Source of the DNA: Anaspis maculata
Lineage: Eukaryota; Arthropoda; Insecta; Coleoptera; Scraptiidae
Assembly (NCBI GenBank): GCA_949128115.1
Contig: OX421964.1
Location: 52,616,601-52,680,600 of the forward strand
Length of the DNA: 64,000 bases
Reading direction: 5' to 3'
A program made the translations under genes and the position numbers. Below are positions 1 through 11,446 of the stretch, piece by piece (the first letter of the stretch is position 1; every line of letters starts with the position of its first letter). The notes below the pieces were generated by a model. It saw nothing but the letters and a program-made list of their open reading frames with translations. It ran no database searches and was not told the DNA's origin.

Positions 1-3000
1 CTTCTGCCAACCAGTACTCACAAATCCAGAAGATGCGCACCTACATGGCAAGTTTCAAAGCGCTCAGCTTGGACCTGCTCAAAGAGCTGTCCATCGGAAG
101 CGGTTCTGGTGGTACTCACTTCGTGCGTTGCATCCGACCCACGTTGAAACAGAAGCACGAATTCCACGGGCAGCTTGTCAAACAGCAAATGAGGGCCCTG
201 GCGGTCGTGGCCACGGCCAAAGAAAGACAACGAGGTTTTCCGCACAGAGTTCCGTTCGCGGAATTTCTGAGGAGGTACAAGTTCTTGGCGTTTGATTTCA
301 ACGAAAACGTCGACATCAACAAAGACAACTGCCGGTTGCTTCTGGTGCGTTTGAAGCTCGAGGGATGGGCCATCGGGAAGACCAAGGTCTTTCTGAAGTA
401 CTACAACGAGGAGTATTTATCGAGGCTGTACGAAACGCAAGTGAGGAAGATTGTAAAAATTCAGAGTATCCTGAGAGGGTTTCTGGCCAAGTGCAAGGTG
501 GCGCAACAGGTGAAAGTCATGCAAGCACAGATCTGTAAGTACCCACGTAAAAGCAGCCATTATTCAGTTGAGTTTTCCGCAGTTCAAAATATTTGATAAA
601 AGTATATACTGCCAGGAAAATTCATCTGTTGTGACAACAATGTTTATGGTCAGCACTTTTGGATACTTTTCATTAAAGAAGTTAGTTTGTGGTTAGGTAC
701 TTGTTACGTCACATCCTGTGCCAGTTTTTTCAAACCTATACTGAAGAATGGACTTTTTTCTAATCCAGCATAAAGTTTTCAAAATTCCATGGACGATATT
801 TTTCCAATGACCTAAGAAATGACCTAGAGACCTCGTAATTTTTTGTTTTTCCACGAAAAAGCGACACTTCTTTATTTAAACAGCTGCTAAAACCGAATCG
901 CTGAACTTATGGCTATGAATCTTGGTAAACAACCTGAAAAATTACCAAGGATCATAATCGCGGTGTTCAATTACTTGCAATGGCTCGATGGCTAGCAGTA
1001 AGTCCTCTAGTTCTGAGGAACCCGATAAAATCAGTGCGTCATCTTTCTTTCAGCAAAAATGGTATGAGGGTTCATCCAAGGTTATCTTTTACATGATGAA
1101 GTGATGAAATGGTACTCGCCCAATGACTATCACTCACTTTTTTGGTCATCAGCTTGATTCACAAAGCAAGATGGCGGCTCCTAAAAAAAAAAGTTGACTG
1201 TCTTATTCAAGAAATTAGTAGGCCTAGAAAATAACTGCAACTGTTATTTATTTCTGACGTCTCTTGTTTGTTTCGTCTTTTGTTGTTGTTTGTTATAAGT
1301 TTTATTCTTGCAGTGCGAAAAGCCTCCATCGTGACAGGTCAAATGATGAGCGAAGAGGAAGCAGCTGTCGTCATTCAAAAAGGTAACTAGCATTTTGATT
1401 GGCATAGGCGTAACTGGGCATTTTTTCTAGGAAGTGCTTACGAACCCAACCCATAGTCTTCACCTTCTATCCCACTCGTATACTTGAATGAAAATTTGAT
1501 ATAGGTATTAGAATTCTTTGTCGTTAAATTATATTATTAACACTGTATTCTTACTTTAATTCAAATAATTACTTCTCAACAAATTATATTTCAATTCACA
1601 CTAATGCTTTACAAGTCGAAAGGAAATTTTAGAGGTAAAGGCTAAGCCCTTCCCAGATCCCCTCGCTGTACGCCTATGGTAAAAAGATCCTATCCTTTTT
1701 TTAACATGACCTTATTGAACAATATTTTAGCTTATAGAGGAATTGGTCTGAAGAAAACATACGAAGATTTAGCCAAAGATTACGAGATTCTGAACGAAGA
1801 ACAATGCAATTTTGTGAGAGTCTATGCAAGAAAATGGCGACGAAACAGCATGTTCCATGTATTGCTGCAGTACAGAGCGATGAGGCTTCACGATGTTTTT
1901 AATCTGGCTCAGCAGGTAAGAATTTTTCACAATTTTTTCTGTGCATGCGCAAAGTCCGAGGTGTTTACCATAAGTTCTGTTTCAGGTCCATCTTTATAAT
2001 TTGAGCGTTTTCCACAACATCAATCAAATCAACGAAAGCGTTCACAACATTGACACAAAAGCTCAAGTCGCTGTGTGGCTGGGTGAATCCAAGCTTCCCG
2101 TGTTGAAAATGCCATTCCGTTTAGACGAAATTCCATTCTACGACACAACAAACATGCAGGATTTGCTCATAAACACAAGGTACTCTAGTTAAAATACTCT
2201 TCGTATCTACGACGCCTACTAAAAGTAGCACTTTTAACGTTAGTTTGCCGTGTTAAAAACGACAAATTATCTTGGAGCGTGAAATACGTGTCATCAACGT
2301 CACTTTTAACACGGCGTAATAGCTGTATTACACTACACAATTTCTTGTACAATTTCTGGAAGAATCTGTTATTCTCTACTGTAGCTGAAAAAATGAACTT
2401 AGTTGAAATGAACTAAAGCCAATTATTTGCATTTAAACTGGATCATTGTGGAGAAAGTGCTATACATACCACGGAGTAAAGCATCATTACAGCCTACGGG
2501 ATTCTATCTCACCTCGGCACGCCTCGGTAATATACTGAATCCCTTAGCTGTGATGAGACGCTTCCCACCTCGGTATGTAATATACTATTTATGATGTAGC
2601 TATAAGTATTAAAAGTGACTGATTATTTGGTGAGCGGGGACGATTGCTGAACGAGCGTTTAGCGATTTCACATGAATATCATACAATATTTTATATACGA
2701 CGGTTTTTGAAGTATTGCAAAGTCTGGGCAACTCACGTGATAGGTTTTTTTTTGAGAATTTTTTATTGGGAACTTCACCCCTTCTCTTCAAAAAATCAAC
2801 GAAGTATGACGCGTACGGAGGAAATTTGCGAGGAAATTTGGGAACTTTTAATAATATGTTTAGTAGGGTTCAGTGAGTACGATACCATGATGGCTGCATC
2901 AGGATTATTTTTGTTGCTAAATGCTAAAATTCTAGGGCTATTATTATACCTACTTATAGCTACCTAGTCCACAAGATCAACTCCCCGAAGAGTGAAATCA

Positions 3001-3836
3001 TCAAAGACAAGTTCGACAAAAGTTCAAGATTCTGAAAACAAAATACTTACATGTTGCTTCACAATATCATGCACGTTCCCTTTTGGAATATAACTTGAAA
3101 GCCTTTAAGCCTAAAAACTTCTTTTTAATTCCTAATGTAAACTTGTTCCAGAGCATCAAATGACAGAGACGACTCGTGGGATACGCCGTATCGTTGGAGG
3201 AAACTCTCTTTGATCAAAGAATCCGAAGACCATCAGAATTTTGGCAGCTTTGATGAAGAACTCACCCGCTTGCCTTACAGTCGAGATCCCGAAGAGCCTC
3301 TACATCAATTACCAGATGCAGAAGGAGAATCACCGACAATAAGTAAAAAAGTAAAAAACGAAGAGAATAAATATGTACGGAACAAACAAATACAGGCAGC
3401 TCCGAACAACAAACAATCAAATGCAGTCGAAACGCGGATTTTCGAAAATAACATAAAAAATAAAATGGAAGTCGCCTCAACAAAAGAAGTAAACTCCAAC
3501 TCCAAACCGGCTAATGAAGACTTCGACTTCATCCGGCCACCGGTCACCATCAAACCAAAATATACTTCTGCAGACCCTGTATCGGAACTGAAAAAAATTG
3601 CCGGGAAAACCACTGGGAACGAAGATGATCCTCCGTTTAATTTCCAAGGCATGCTGAGAAAAACCAATTACGGCAACCGAGAACCAGTCAAACCTGTCGA
3701 GAACATCAGAACTTTTTCATTGAAGAAAAAAGTGATCAATGTCAACATGAATGGAACGAATGATAAGACCGAGTCGAACGTGTCTTTTGAGCTAGCACCT
3801 GGAGTAATTATTGAAGGAATAGAAGTAGAATTGTAA
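1..3836 (+). CDS. ninaC: Myosin III, NinaC-like (3' part; five exons, 5' end outside window)
   Basis: Exons: <1-534, 1314-1382, 1731-1915, 1986-2179 and 3152-3836 (stop 3834-3836). All junctions are GT-AG and the phases (1, 1, 0, 2) fit. The first exon ends the motor head: FVRCIRP, then FLRRYKFLAFDF, CRLLLVRLKLEGWAIGKTKVF and YNEEYLSRLYETQV, as in insect NinaC. A first IQ motif (IVKIQSILRGFL) follows. A second one, VVIQKAYRG, is only formed when exons 2 and 3 are joined, which supports that junction. The last exon encodes a charged, low-complexity tail of about 228 residues. NinaC myosins of flies carry an N-terminal kinase domain, act in photoreceptor rhabdomeres, and bind calmodulin and INAD; the kinase part is not in this window. 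The family call is from recalled motifs, not from a search. Confidence 0.92.
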
Positions 3837-3838
3837 GA

Positions 3839-3844
3839 AATAAA
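3839..3844 (+). promoter_or_regulatory. ninaC poly(A) signal AATAAA
   Basis: AATAAA starts three bases after the ninaC stop codon. Cleavage 10-30 bases downstream would fall inside the coding sequence of the convergent integrin-like gene, so the two mRNAs should overlap at their 3' ends. Confidence 0.6.
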
Positions 3845-3850
3845 ATCGTA

Positions 3851-3856
3851 TTTATT
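3851..3856 (-). promoter_or_regulatory. Poly(A) signal AATAAA overlapping the stop codon of the integrin-like gene
   Basis: On the minus strand the end of the gene reads GAA TAA ATA, so AATAAA includes the stop codon. Cleavage would fall in the last ninaC exon. It is the mirror image of the ninaC signal, about 12 bases away. Confidence 0.55.
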
Positions 3857-6181
3857 CGTCAAAGATCATTGTGTTGAACCGTACAAAATCGGCAGTCTGT
3901 CTCAAATGAATGTTACGACTGTTGCGTCTGTTTTTTGTATTTTCATTGTCACGTTTGAAGAATCCGCATACACCTTCGGTAAGACACAGTCTCGGGACGA
4001 TGAACATGAGGAGGAATAAGTACAGCACGACTCCCCAAAATGCAAGAAGCGCAACTGTAACAGCACGTTAGATCTAAATAATCTCCCACCGTTGAAACTT
4101 ACATCTCATGCCATTGAAGCACACCACTTCTCTTTCAAATTCGATCCTCGGATTATTCATGTCGTCGTAAGTGTACTTGTATTTCACATAGCAGCCTTTA
4201 CCATCCTCAACGTCGCAGATCTTATCGTCATTGTCAATATTACGCGATACTTTGTCAACACTTACGCAAGGGTATTGGCAGATTGACTCACACAAGGTAT
4301 TATGGTCGTTGTGTTGATGTTTGATTTGGCACTCTACACACGGCAAGTAATTCAAACATCTTTGAGCTCTGCAGTACGGACATTCTTCACAGTACTTTCC
4401 GGAGTAGCGGTAAGCACCAAATTCGTTGCTGATTTCGTCTGGCAAAGAATTGCACACGCACGTTTGGTCTACGCAACGGCCTTCGTCTGAACAGATTTGT
4501 CTGTATCCAGGTTCGATACAATTTGTATTTTGAACTTCCACCATCACTTCACTTCCGCTCCCTTCGAAATCTGATGAGACATATTTTTGTGCGTAAGCTT
4601 CTGAAAAATTGGTGAGTTCAAGACTTGCCTATTATGAGATCTATAATCAAATTCTGATTATACTGGAGAGGTGGTGAATGATTTCTTTGAATCTGCAATA
4701 GTGCATTAGTATATTGGAAATAGAATAAAATAGGTGCTTTGCTGGAATTAATTCAAACAAAAACGATTTTTTTACCATGGCAAGCTTACAGTCCCTTCTT
4801 CAACATATCAAAAGTCCTCAACTCTGGGACTGCTACAAATCAGTATACAGGGTGAAAGTTTATTATTTTTCTTCACTTTCTTTTTTTCTTGAGAAACTGA
4901 TGACTGAAAAAAACGGTTTTAGGTTAGTTTGATAGGCCATAGTCTTCCAATAAACATATAAAAAATATACCAGCCAGAAACTGCTGCATATCAAGTTACA
5001 GGGTGGAAACTATTTTTCATCTTCAATTTTTTTTCTTGGTAGAATTAATCTAGATTGAAGCCGGTTTCAGTTCTTTTGCAAGTTTATAATGTTATACTGA
5101 ACATATGAAAAGGACACATCTCTGCATCTGCTGCTTTTCAATTTACAGGGTGAAAAGTCATTTTCACGTTTCAATTTTTTTCTTGAAGAAATCGGCTCTC
5201 ACAACAATTGCGACTAGTTCTTCTGTAAATTTGAGGTTTCTAGTCAAACATATCAAAATAATACATTTCTGCTACAGCTACGATGTTACTTACAAATTCA
5301 AATGTTTTGGTTGCGTTCCAAGATTTTTTGAATTTTTGATGCAATATACCCGAATATACCCAAACATTTAAATTAGTAAAAAAACGTGGCTGTAGCAGAA
5401 ATGTTTTATTTTGATTTGTTTGACTAGAAACTTCAAGTTTACAAAAGAATCAGTCGCAATAATTGTGCGAGCCAATTTCACCAAGAAAAAATTTAAAGGT
5501 GAAAATGACTTTTCACCCTGTAAATTGAAAAGCAGCAGTTCCAGAGATGTATCCTTTTCATATGTTCAGTATGACATTATAAACTTGCGAAAGAATTGAA
5601 ACCGGCCTCAATCTAGATCAGTTCCACCGAGAAAAAAAATTAAAGATGAAGAATAGTTTTCAACCTGTCACTTGATACACAGCAGTTGCTGGGTGGTATA
5701 TTTTTTATATGTTTATTGGAAGACTATGGCCTATCAAACTAGCCTAAAACCATTTTTTTCAGTCATCAGTTTTTCAAGAATGTAAAAAATTTACAAAAAA
5801 TGTTAAACTTTCACCCTGTATATTAATTTGTAGCAGTCCCAGAGTTGAGGACTTTTGATATGTTGAAGAGGGAACTGAAAGCTAGCCATGGTGAAAAAAT
5901 CGTTTTTGTTTGAATTAATTCCAGCAAATATTCTATTTCCAATATACTACATGGCTTTAAATTGAACTTACGGTAGTCCTCTTCATTGTTAGTCACATTT
6001 ACATCATCCGCAAAGACATTCTGGAAAGTCAGCGAGTTTGATTATTGACAAAATACTTTATCTATTCACCTACGTCGCAATCTTCATCACACAACAAATA
6101 ATCAGCTAACACTACGTCATGGAAGAATAGAGCAATGAAGAAAAATATTGTACTTTTTCTCAAAGCATCACCGGTACGCAT
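3852..6181 (-). CDS. Headless integrin beta-like transmembrane protein (truncated paralogue)
   Basis: Exons on the minus strand: 6181-6074, 6020-5972, 4600-4103 and 4054-3852; phases 0, 1 and 1 fit, giving 285 residues. Residues 1-26 form a signal peptide (hydrophobic TIFFFIALFF, ending VLA). Residues 27-75 are acidic and unlike integrin. One I-EGF-like segment follows (CIEPGYRQICSDEGRC), then YSGKYCEECPYC and a beta-tail domain with its cysteines (LPCVEC). Residues 219-241 are a membrane span (FALLAFWGVVLYLFLLMF). The last 44 residues are basic and then acidic, with no HDRRE and no NPxY motif. The PSI, hybrid and ligand-binding I domains are absent. The intron before the membrane span is phase 1, as in the full integrin gene at 15394-24632, so the genes share ancestry. 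The intron that splits R-YSGKY in the full gene is missing here. Intron 2 holds a 1.2 kb palindrome. The open frame with clean splice sites argues against a pseudogene. Function is unknown; a stalk-only decoy or adhesion modulator is only a guess. Confidence 0.8.
4707..5949. repeat. Foldback inverted repeat, 1.24 kb, in intron 2 of the integrin-like gene
   Basis: Two arms of about 550-600 bases pair across a loop near 5285-5384. The left arm starts TAGTATATTGGAAATAGAAT and the right arm ends with its reverse complement near 5949. Matching pairs run inward, for example TTTCTGCTACAGCTACG (about 5266) against CGTGGCTGTAGCAGAAA (5385). The arms have several small indels. No transposase is seen, so this is probably a non-autonomous foldback transposon. 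Confidence 0.75.
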
Positions 6182-7644
6182 TATTGCTAACTATGAACTA
6201 ATGAGTGCGCACAGTATCGACTTAGTATCACATCTGTTGATAAGATAAAATCGTGCAGATGAGATAAAAAAAAAACTGATGAAATCAATACCCTTTACTT
6301 ATTTTACTTTTTTAATAATTATAATAATAAACGCTTTTATTATCGAATGTTGGGATATGTTTATAGAATAATGAAATAAATTATGCTAGGTAAGTACTTA
6401 CATAGGACATTCAGACCAGGGCCCGATATTGCACTCAACCCAATCATAACTATAAGTAAAGAAAAATAACTGCGGCTTGTGGGCTCGAAAATTAAATATT
6501 CGCGTGGTTAGGTCCTCGGCAGGGTAGTCCTGCTTGAGCTGGCGCTAGCCACCAGTGAATAGGCAACAACTTTTGGAAAAGTAAGACACCGATTATTACT
6601 TTCCCGGTCCACCACCCAACCAAGCAGGGAAGTATTCGCGCAACGGTGATTCAATCGACTTGAAATTCGGTATGCTGTCGAATGAGCCCATTACTTTTTG
6701 GCTGTCACCTGTCAAACGGAAATGTCACTATCAAAAAATGGCAGAAGTTAGGTATATCTGACGGAACTTGAGTAGTTGGACTTGGACTTGCAATATGTCA
6801 TTTGAGATGTCTTGAAAGACTGCATTAAAAAATGTTGGAAGTACATATTTCTCCACATGTCATCTGTCAAAATATTCAAAAAATGCCAAATTTCAAAATT
6901 TCGACATTCAATTATACAAAATCTACCTATCCGATAGACTGGAACCAAATTCGGCAGGAAGCAATTGAAGGGATTCAATCAACAGTAGAGTACAAAGATA
7001 CTGAGATTAAATAGTACTTACTGCAGCTGGAATCTACCTACTGATCTCTGAAATTTGAATTGGTTTTGTTTCTGTTCTCTATTTACTGTTGTGTTATTAA
7101 AATGTTAAGACCACGAGCACTCGACAGTTGTCGATCTCAACAATTTCCCCTTTCCCCTATACACCCTTCACCCTAATTTCCCCTTTCGTCGCTCCGTTCC
7201 TCGTGCTTCAAAATGACGCGTGTGACAATAGGTCTTATAAAACGTGTGTACAAAAAAATTACAATTTTTCTATTCTGCAACTATTCCATGCCTTTTTTTA
7301 TAAAAAAATGTAAAATATGTGCATCTGCTGAAAAATTGTTGGAAATTGCACTTGATGATGAAAGCACAGTTTATCATCAGAAATAAGCCGGATTTTTCTG
7401 AAATAAACCTCTTCTGCGAAGTAATGTCACCTAAGCTGTCTCTTCTGTCAGTGAGGGCTGTCTTGTCGATGTCATGTCCGCTGATACTGCCAACATTTGG
7501 GATTAAAAAATGCGTATCGAAATGACTTTCTTATGAAGGTCGCAAAATGAAGGAACGCAAAATAGGAAATAATAATATTAATAATACCTATGCTCGTTGA
7601 ATAATATACTATTTCCTACGACCACCTTTGAAAGTGATGTTATC
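6182..7644. other. Intergenic DNA, no gene recognised
   Basis: I see no convincing coding sequence. Around 6590 there is TTACTTTCCCGGTCCACCACCCAAC, which recurs with changes near 53560. That marks at least part of this stretch as dispersed repeat. The open frames at 6748-7525 are short and have no recognisable motifs. Confidence 0.5.
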
Positions 7645-10057
7645 TACCGGTGGTCCAAAAAAAACCGCACTGTTTTATTTTCTACAATAGGCTACAAGAC
7701 GAAAGACAAGGATAGCCAAACTGTCAAAAATTTAAGATGGCGGACGCAACTGAAAATAAGCATTTTCTGACTTCACGGCGTTCACAAAAAAGCATCAAAC
7801 TTCATAATTTTCAAAGTATCATAACTCATTTTTTTCAAATGACATGCCCCCAATTTTATACCATTATCTAATAGCTTTTTTAATCCTCTTTCATTTTTAC
7901 CGGGGGTACCCTACCCTTGAACCTCATTTTTTTCGAGATAATCGGAAATTTTCACAAAATTTGTTATTTTTTGTTTTTTTTTTCAAAAATTGAGTTGGCC
8001 GTGATGAATGACAGACAAGCCCAATAACACGCAACTCTCAGTTAGTCAGTCTGAATATTGTCGAACAAATAAAAATGACTTTACGCGATAGGAAATGATT
8101 GATATGATATTCTGGCAATAATCCAGATATCCAGGATCCCACTTTGTTTTCTTTTTGCGTTGAAGCCATTTTTTTTTGTTCGACAGTATTCAGACTGACT
8201 AACTGACAGCTGCGAACGATTTGGCTTGCCTGTCATTCATCATGGCCAATTCAATTTTTGAAAAAAAAACAAGAAAATAGCAAACTTTGTGAAAATTTCC
8301 GATCATCTCGAGAAAAATGAAGTTTAAGGGTGGGTTCCACTAGTAAAAATAGAAGAGGATAAAAAAGCTATCAGATACGTTATAAAATTGGGGGCATGCC
8401 ATTTGAAAAAAATGAGTTACGATACTTTGAAAATTATGATGTTCGATGTTTTTTTTGTGAACAACAAATACTTTTTTTGTATCAAGAAATCCCAGTTTTT
8501 TGACATTAGGATATTGGTCTTTGACTTGACTATCACCAGGTTAAGTTTCATCTCTGAGTTTTGAAAAGCAAGGCCGCTACGATTTTTCTAAGAAAACTGT
8601 GAATATGCGATTTTTTTTAGTTTTTAATTTTTAGTTGGTAGCACTAACACACAATTGGAAAACAAAAATACAGGCATAAGACAGTTGAAAAAGTTAAACA
8701 TGGAAATGCAAAAAAATATAGGGTGTTCTATTTAAAAAAATCGAGGTTTCGTTAATCCCGTCAAAATGGGACAGCCTGTATAGCTGAAAATAATTTTAGC
8801 TCATAGGTGTCATCAAACCATATAACTTATCTTCTACATACCCATTTCTACATCTTTCTCTCTATCTTGAACGGTAAGACCGCTATGGGATAATTACGCT
8901 AGGATGGACCACCTGTAAGATTTGGAATTTTTACGGGGTACTTGAGAGCACTTTTGCTATTTTTTGCGTTGATCACGAAGCATTGATCGCGGAATGGAGG
9001 GGGACATCTTTGTTGAATGACCTGTATATCTCATAGGAAAAAAGTTATGAGCTGGTGCGGTTTTCGAAAAACACACGGTATGTGGAGAGGAGAATGAATC
9101 AATTTTTGGGAAGAAATTTTTTTAAATTGGATCAACAATTTCCGAGTTTTCCACCCTTGAAAAAATGAAAATTTCTAACTATTTGTTTCTTGATCAGATT
9201 TGCACCAATTTATTTCAAGAGGTAACTGGTTCTTAAACATTTTCTTACAATTCCTTTTTCCCAGTGTTCCGAGTTTCTTAGTTGAAAATACAAAACTTGC
9301 TTAATGAGAGCGGATTCGAATGCAGGAGCTCAAAATGAAGCCTGATGAATCGACGATTTTTACAATGAAATAATTTTGGAAAAGCCGAGGGAAAAGGCTT
9401 CGAGTTTTTTTCGGAAAATTGACATCTTCTTGAAAAATTTTCGAATTTACTGCGAATTTGTTTCAATCTTCCTCTCACCCTCCAACTTTTCACCCAAAGA
9501 GACGTCTCGAATAAAAGTTTTCATGGGTTTCTGGATAGGTACTAGTCGGAAGAGTTTTGTGTCTGTGTAGAAATAATCCAACGGAAAACAAGGTCTGTTT
9601 TCAATTTTCTTCTCGATCCATTTTGAACTTTCACATTTATGACATTACAAAAAATTTGCTCAACTTTTTCCGATAAAAAAATTGGCAAGGAGGCCTATTT
9701 TCCGTCAATTTTTTCCACTGTATCTCCCAGTGGATGGACCTAGGTCAAATAGGTCCGTCAGGTACTCTGTAGTAAAAGGAAGGTTAAGTCATCACATATT
9801 AATCATGAAATCTGTTGATACCTATAGTAGGTTTCAACCAAAAAAAAAAAAACAAGGCCAGAAAATGCTTATTTCTTATTTTCAATTGCGTCCGCCACCT
9901 TGAATTTTTGACAGCTTGGTTATCTACGTATTTAGTCTTGTAGCCTATATTCCATTGGCCATCCGTTCATATAAAGTTTGTAAAAATCGGTCGAGAAACA
10001 ATAAATATTTTAAAAGGAAAATAAAACAGCGTGGTTTTTTTTTTTGACCACCCGGTA
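7645..10057. repeat. Large inverted-repeat element with TACCGG(G)TGGTC ends (about 2.4 kb)
   Basis: The left end TACCGGTGGTCC at 7645 pairs with GACCACCCGGTA ending at 10057. Further in, AAGATGGCGGACGCAACTGAAAATAAG (near 7733) is complementary to the stretch near 9885. The same arm holds TAGGCTACAAGAC against GTCTTGTAGCCTA. Inside is an independent palindrome at 7780-8465. No transposase is visible. Confidence 0.6.
7780..8465. repeat. Inner palindrome nested in the 7645-10057 element
   Basis: GTTCACAAAAAAGCATC with TTCATAATTTTCAAAGTATC on the left is mirrored by GATACTTTGAAAATTATGA and TTTTTTTTGTGAACA on the right. The matching arms are roughly 300 bases each with a short loop near 8120. Confidence 0.65.
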
Positions 10058-10065
10058 CATGTTCT

Positions 10066-10470
10066 CATTCTTATTTTCCATATTCTGACCGATTGTGAAC
10101 TAACTTCCTCATAGGAACTTGGCTAGCCATTGAAGAGAACGTCTATTTTGTGATTTTGTCAAGACCGGATAGAAAAATCGAATATCCAGTTCAAATTGAA
10201 AAAGAAAAACAGTGTCAGTGTCAAAGTGTTTCCATTTATAAGCTCGTAACTTGAATGGAAACACTTGACATTACTTGTCATTTTCATTTTCCATATTCTG
10301 ACCGATTGTAAAGAAATCTCTTCATGTGAACTTGGGTAGCCACAGAAGAGAACGTCTATTTTATGCTGTCGTAAAGATCGGGTAGAGAAATCAAATAATA
10401 TCAGCTCAAATTGAGAAAGAAAAACAATGTCAGTGTCAAAGTGTTTCCATTTATGCGATCGCAACTGTAC
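10066..10470. repeat. Direct tandem duplication, two units of about 205 bases
   Basis: Both units contain TTTTCCATATTCTGACCGATTG, GAACTTGG(C/G)TAGCCA, GAAGAGAACGTCTATTTT and AGTGTCAAAGTGTTTCCATTTAT in the same order. Units start near 10066 and 10278 and differ at many scattered positions, so the duplication is not recent. No coding role is seen. Confidence 0.7.
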
Positions 10471-11304
10471 CTATAGTAGGTTCACTTGTACTGTGACTGT
10501 AGTTGGCTGGGCGGCAAATTTTCTACTTTAGCATTGTAGGCTTGCCGCCTTTTCACCTGGTGTGAAACTGACTTCTCTGGAAGTAAAGTTATATTTCTCA
10601 TCAAATTGATATTAAAATCTTGGAAAACTGACCTGGTCAAACATGGAAGTGCGACTAGGGGGACGCAGAGCTGTGTTAACGTCATGTAGACACCAAAAGA
10701 GCACGGGGCGGCCGCAAATCTAAGTCATCTTAACGGCGGCCCATATTCAGGGTCGACAATTCAGGGGTCAATTCAGCGTCGACAAAAACTCGTTCCGGGA
10801 AGCCCCAAAACGAAAGAAAATTGCAAATTGAAAGTACTTACTAACATCAATTTCGGTCCAATACGCAACTTTCAGCGGCTGAGTTTTTTTAAATTTGGTT
10901 AATTTACTTTTTCCACGTAAATTCTTTTGCCAATGACAGAATGCACGGCGATTCTTGTATAATATCGCCTATAATTCTTCAGGGTTTGGCTTGTATTTTT
11001 GACTGGAAGAGGCGAATGGAAGGGTTGATGATTGCATAGGGGTCCTTTTTTTGGACGAAGGGCATTTATACTCTTTAATTTGAACTCGAATTTGAAGCAT
11101 CGAAAGTTGAACCGGCTTCGAGAGGTTAGAAATATTTTAGACAACTGTCAAATGTCAAGGCTCTTTTGATTCATTTGTTCATTGGCGAGATTAAAAACAG
11201 GTCGAAAAATTGCTACATTTTCCAATAAAATGGGAAAAAGCGTCAGACATCACGTCCCGCAAAAATGTTCCGGCCATCTGCAAAGGAAATACGCAAAAAA
11301 TGTA
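10471..11304. other. Intergenic DNA, nothing recognised
   Basis: I see no gene or clear repeat here. The short frames on both strands have no recognisable motifs. Confidence 0.4.
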
Positions 11305-11446
11305 CGGGGTGTTTATAAGAAACTGTGATCGCGGCAGGCATGGGTCAGGTCAGGCCGAAAAACGTAGTGGTAGTAACAGACGCAATTGTAGTGATCGAAA
11401 GCGGATTCCAAAGGCGATGCGATCACAGTCGTTTATAAACACCCGG
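11305..11446. mobile_element. Short terminal-inverted-repeat MITE (142 bases), TA-flanked
   Basis: The left end CGGGGTGTTTATAAGAAACTGTGATCGC pairs with the right end GCGATCACAGTCGTTTATAAACACCCGG, with a mismatch or two. TA lies directly outside each end (11303-11304 and 11447-11448), as expected for a Tc1/mariner-type target duplication. It is too short to code for a transposase. Confidence 0.7.

Noticed and set aside
1738..1915. Acceptor CTTATAG at 1737 for ninaC exon 3
   Set aside because: It breaks the frame; the acceptor at 1730 restores IQKAYRG, a good IQ motif.
6020..6074. Donor at GACGTAG|GTGAA for exon 1 of the integrin-like gene
   Set aside because: It leads to an early stop in exon 2; the donor three bases upstream (GAC|GTAGGT) keeps the frame open.
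3852..6181. Integrin-like gene as a pseudogene or assembly copy of the full integrin
   Set aside because: The sequence is well diverged from the full gene, has its own signal peptide exon and tail, and stays open across four exons with matching phases.
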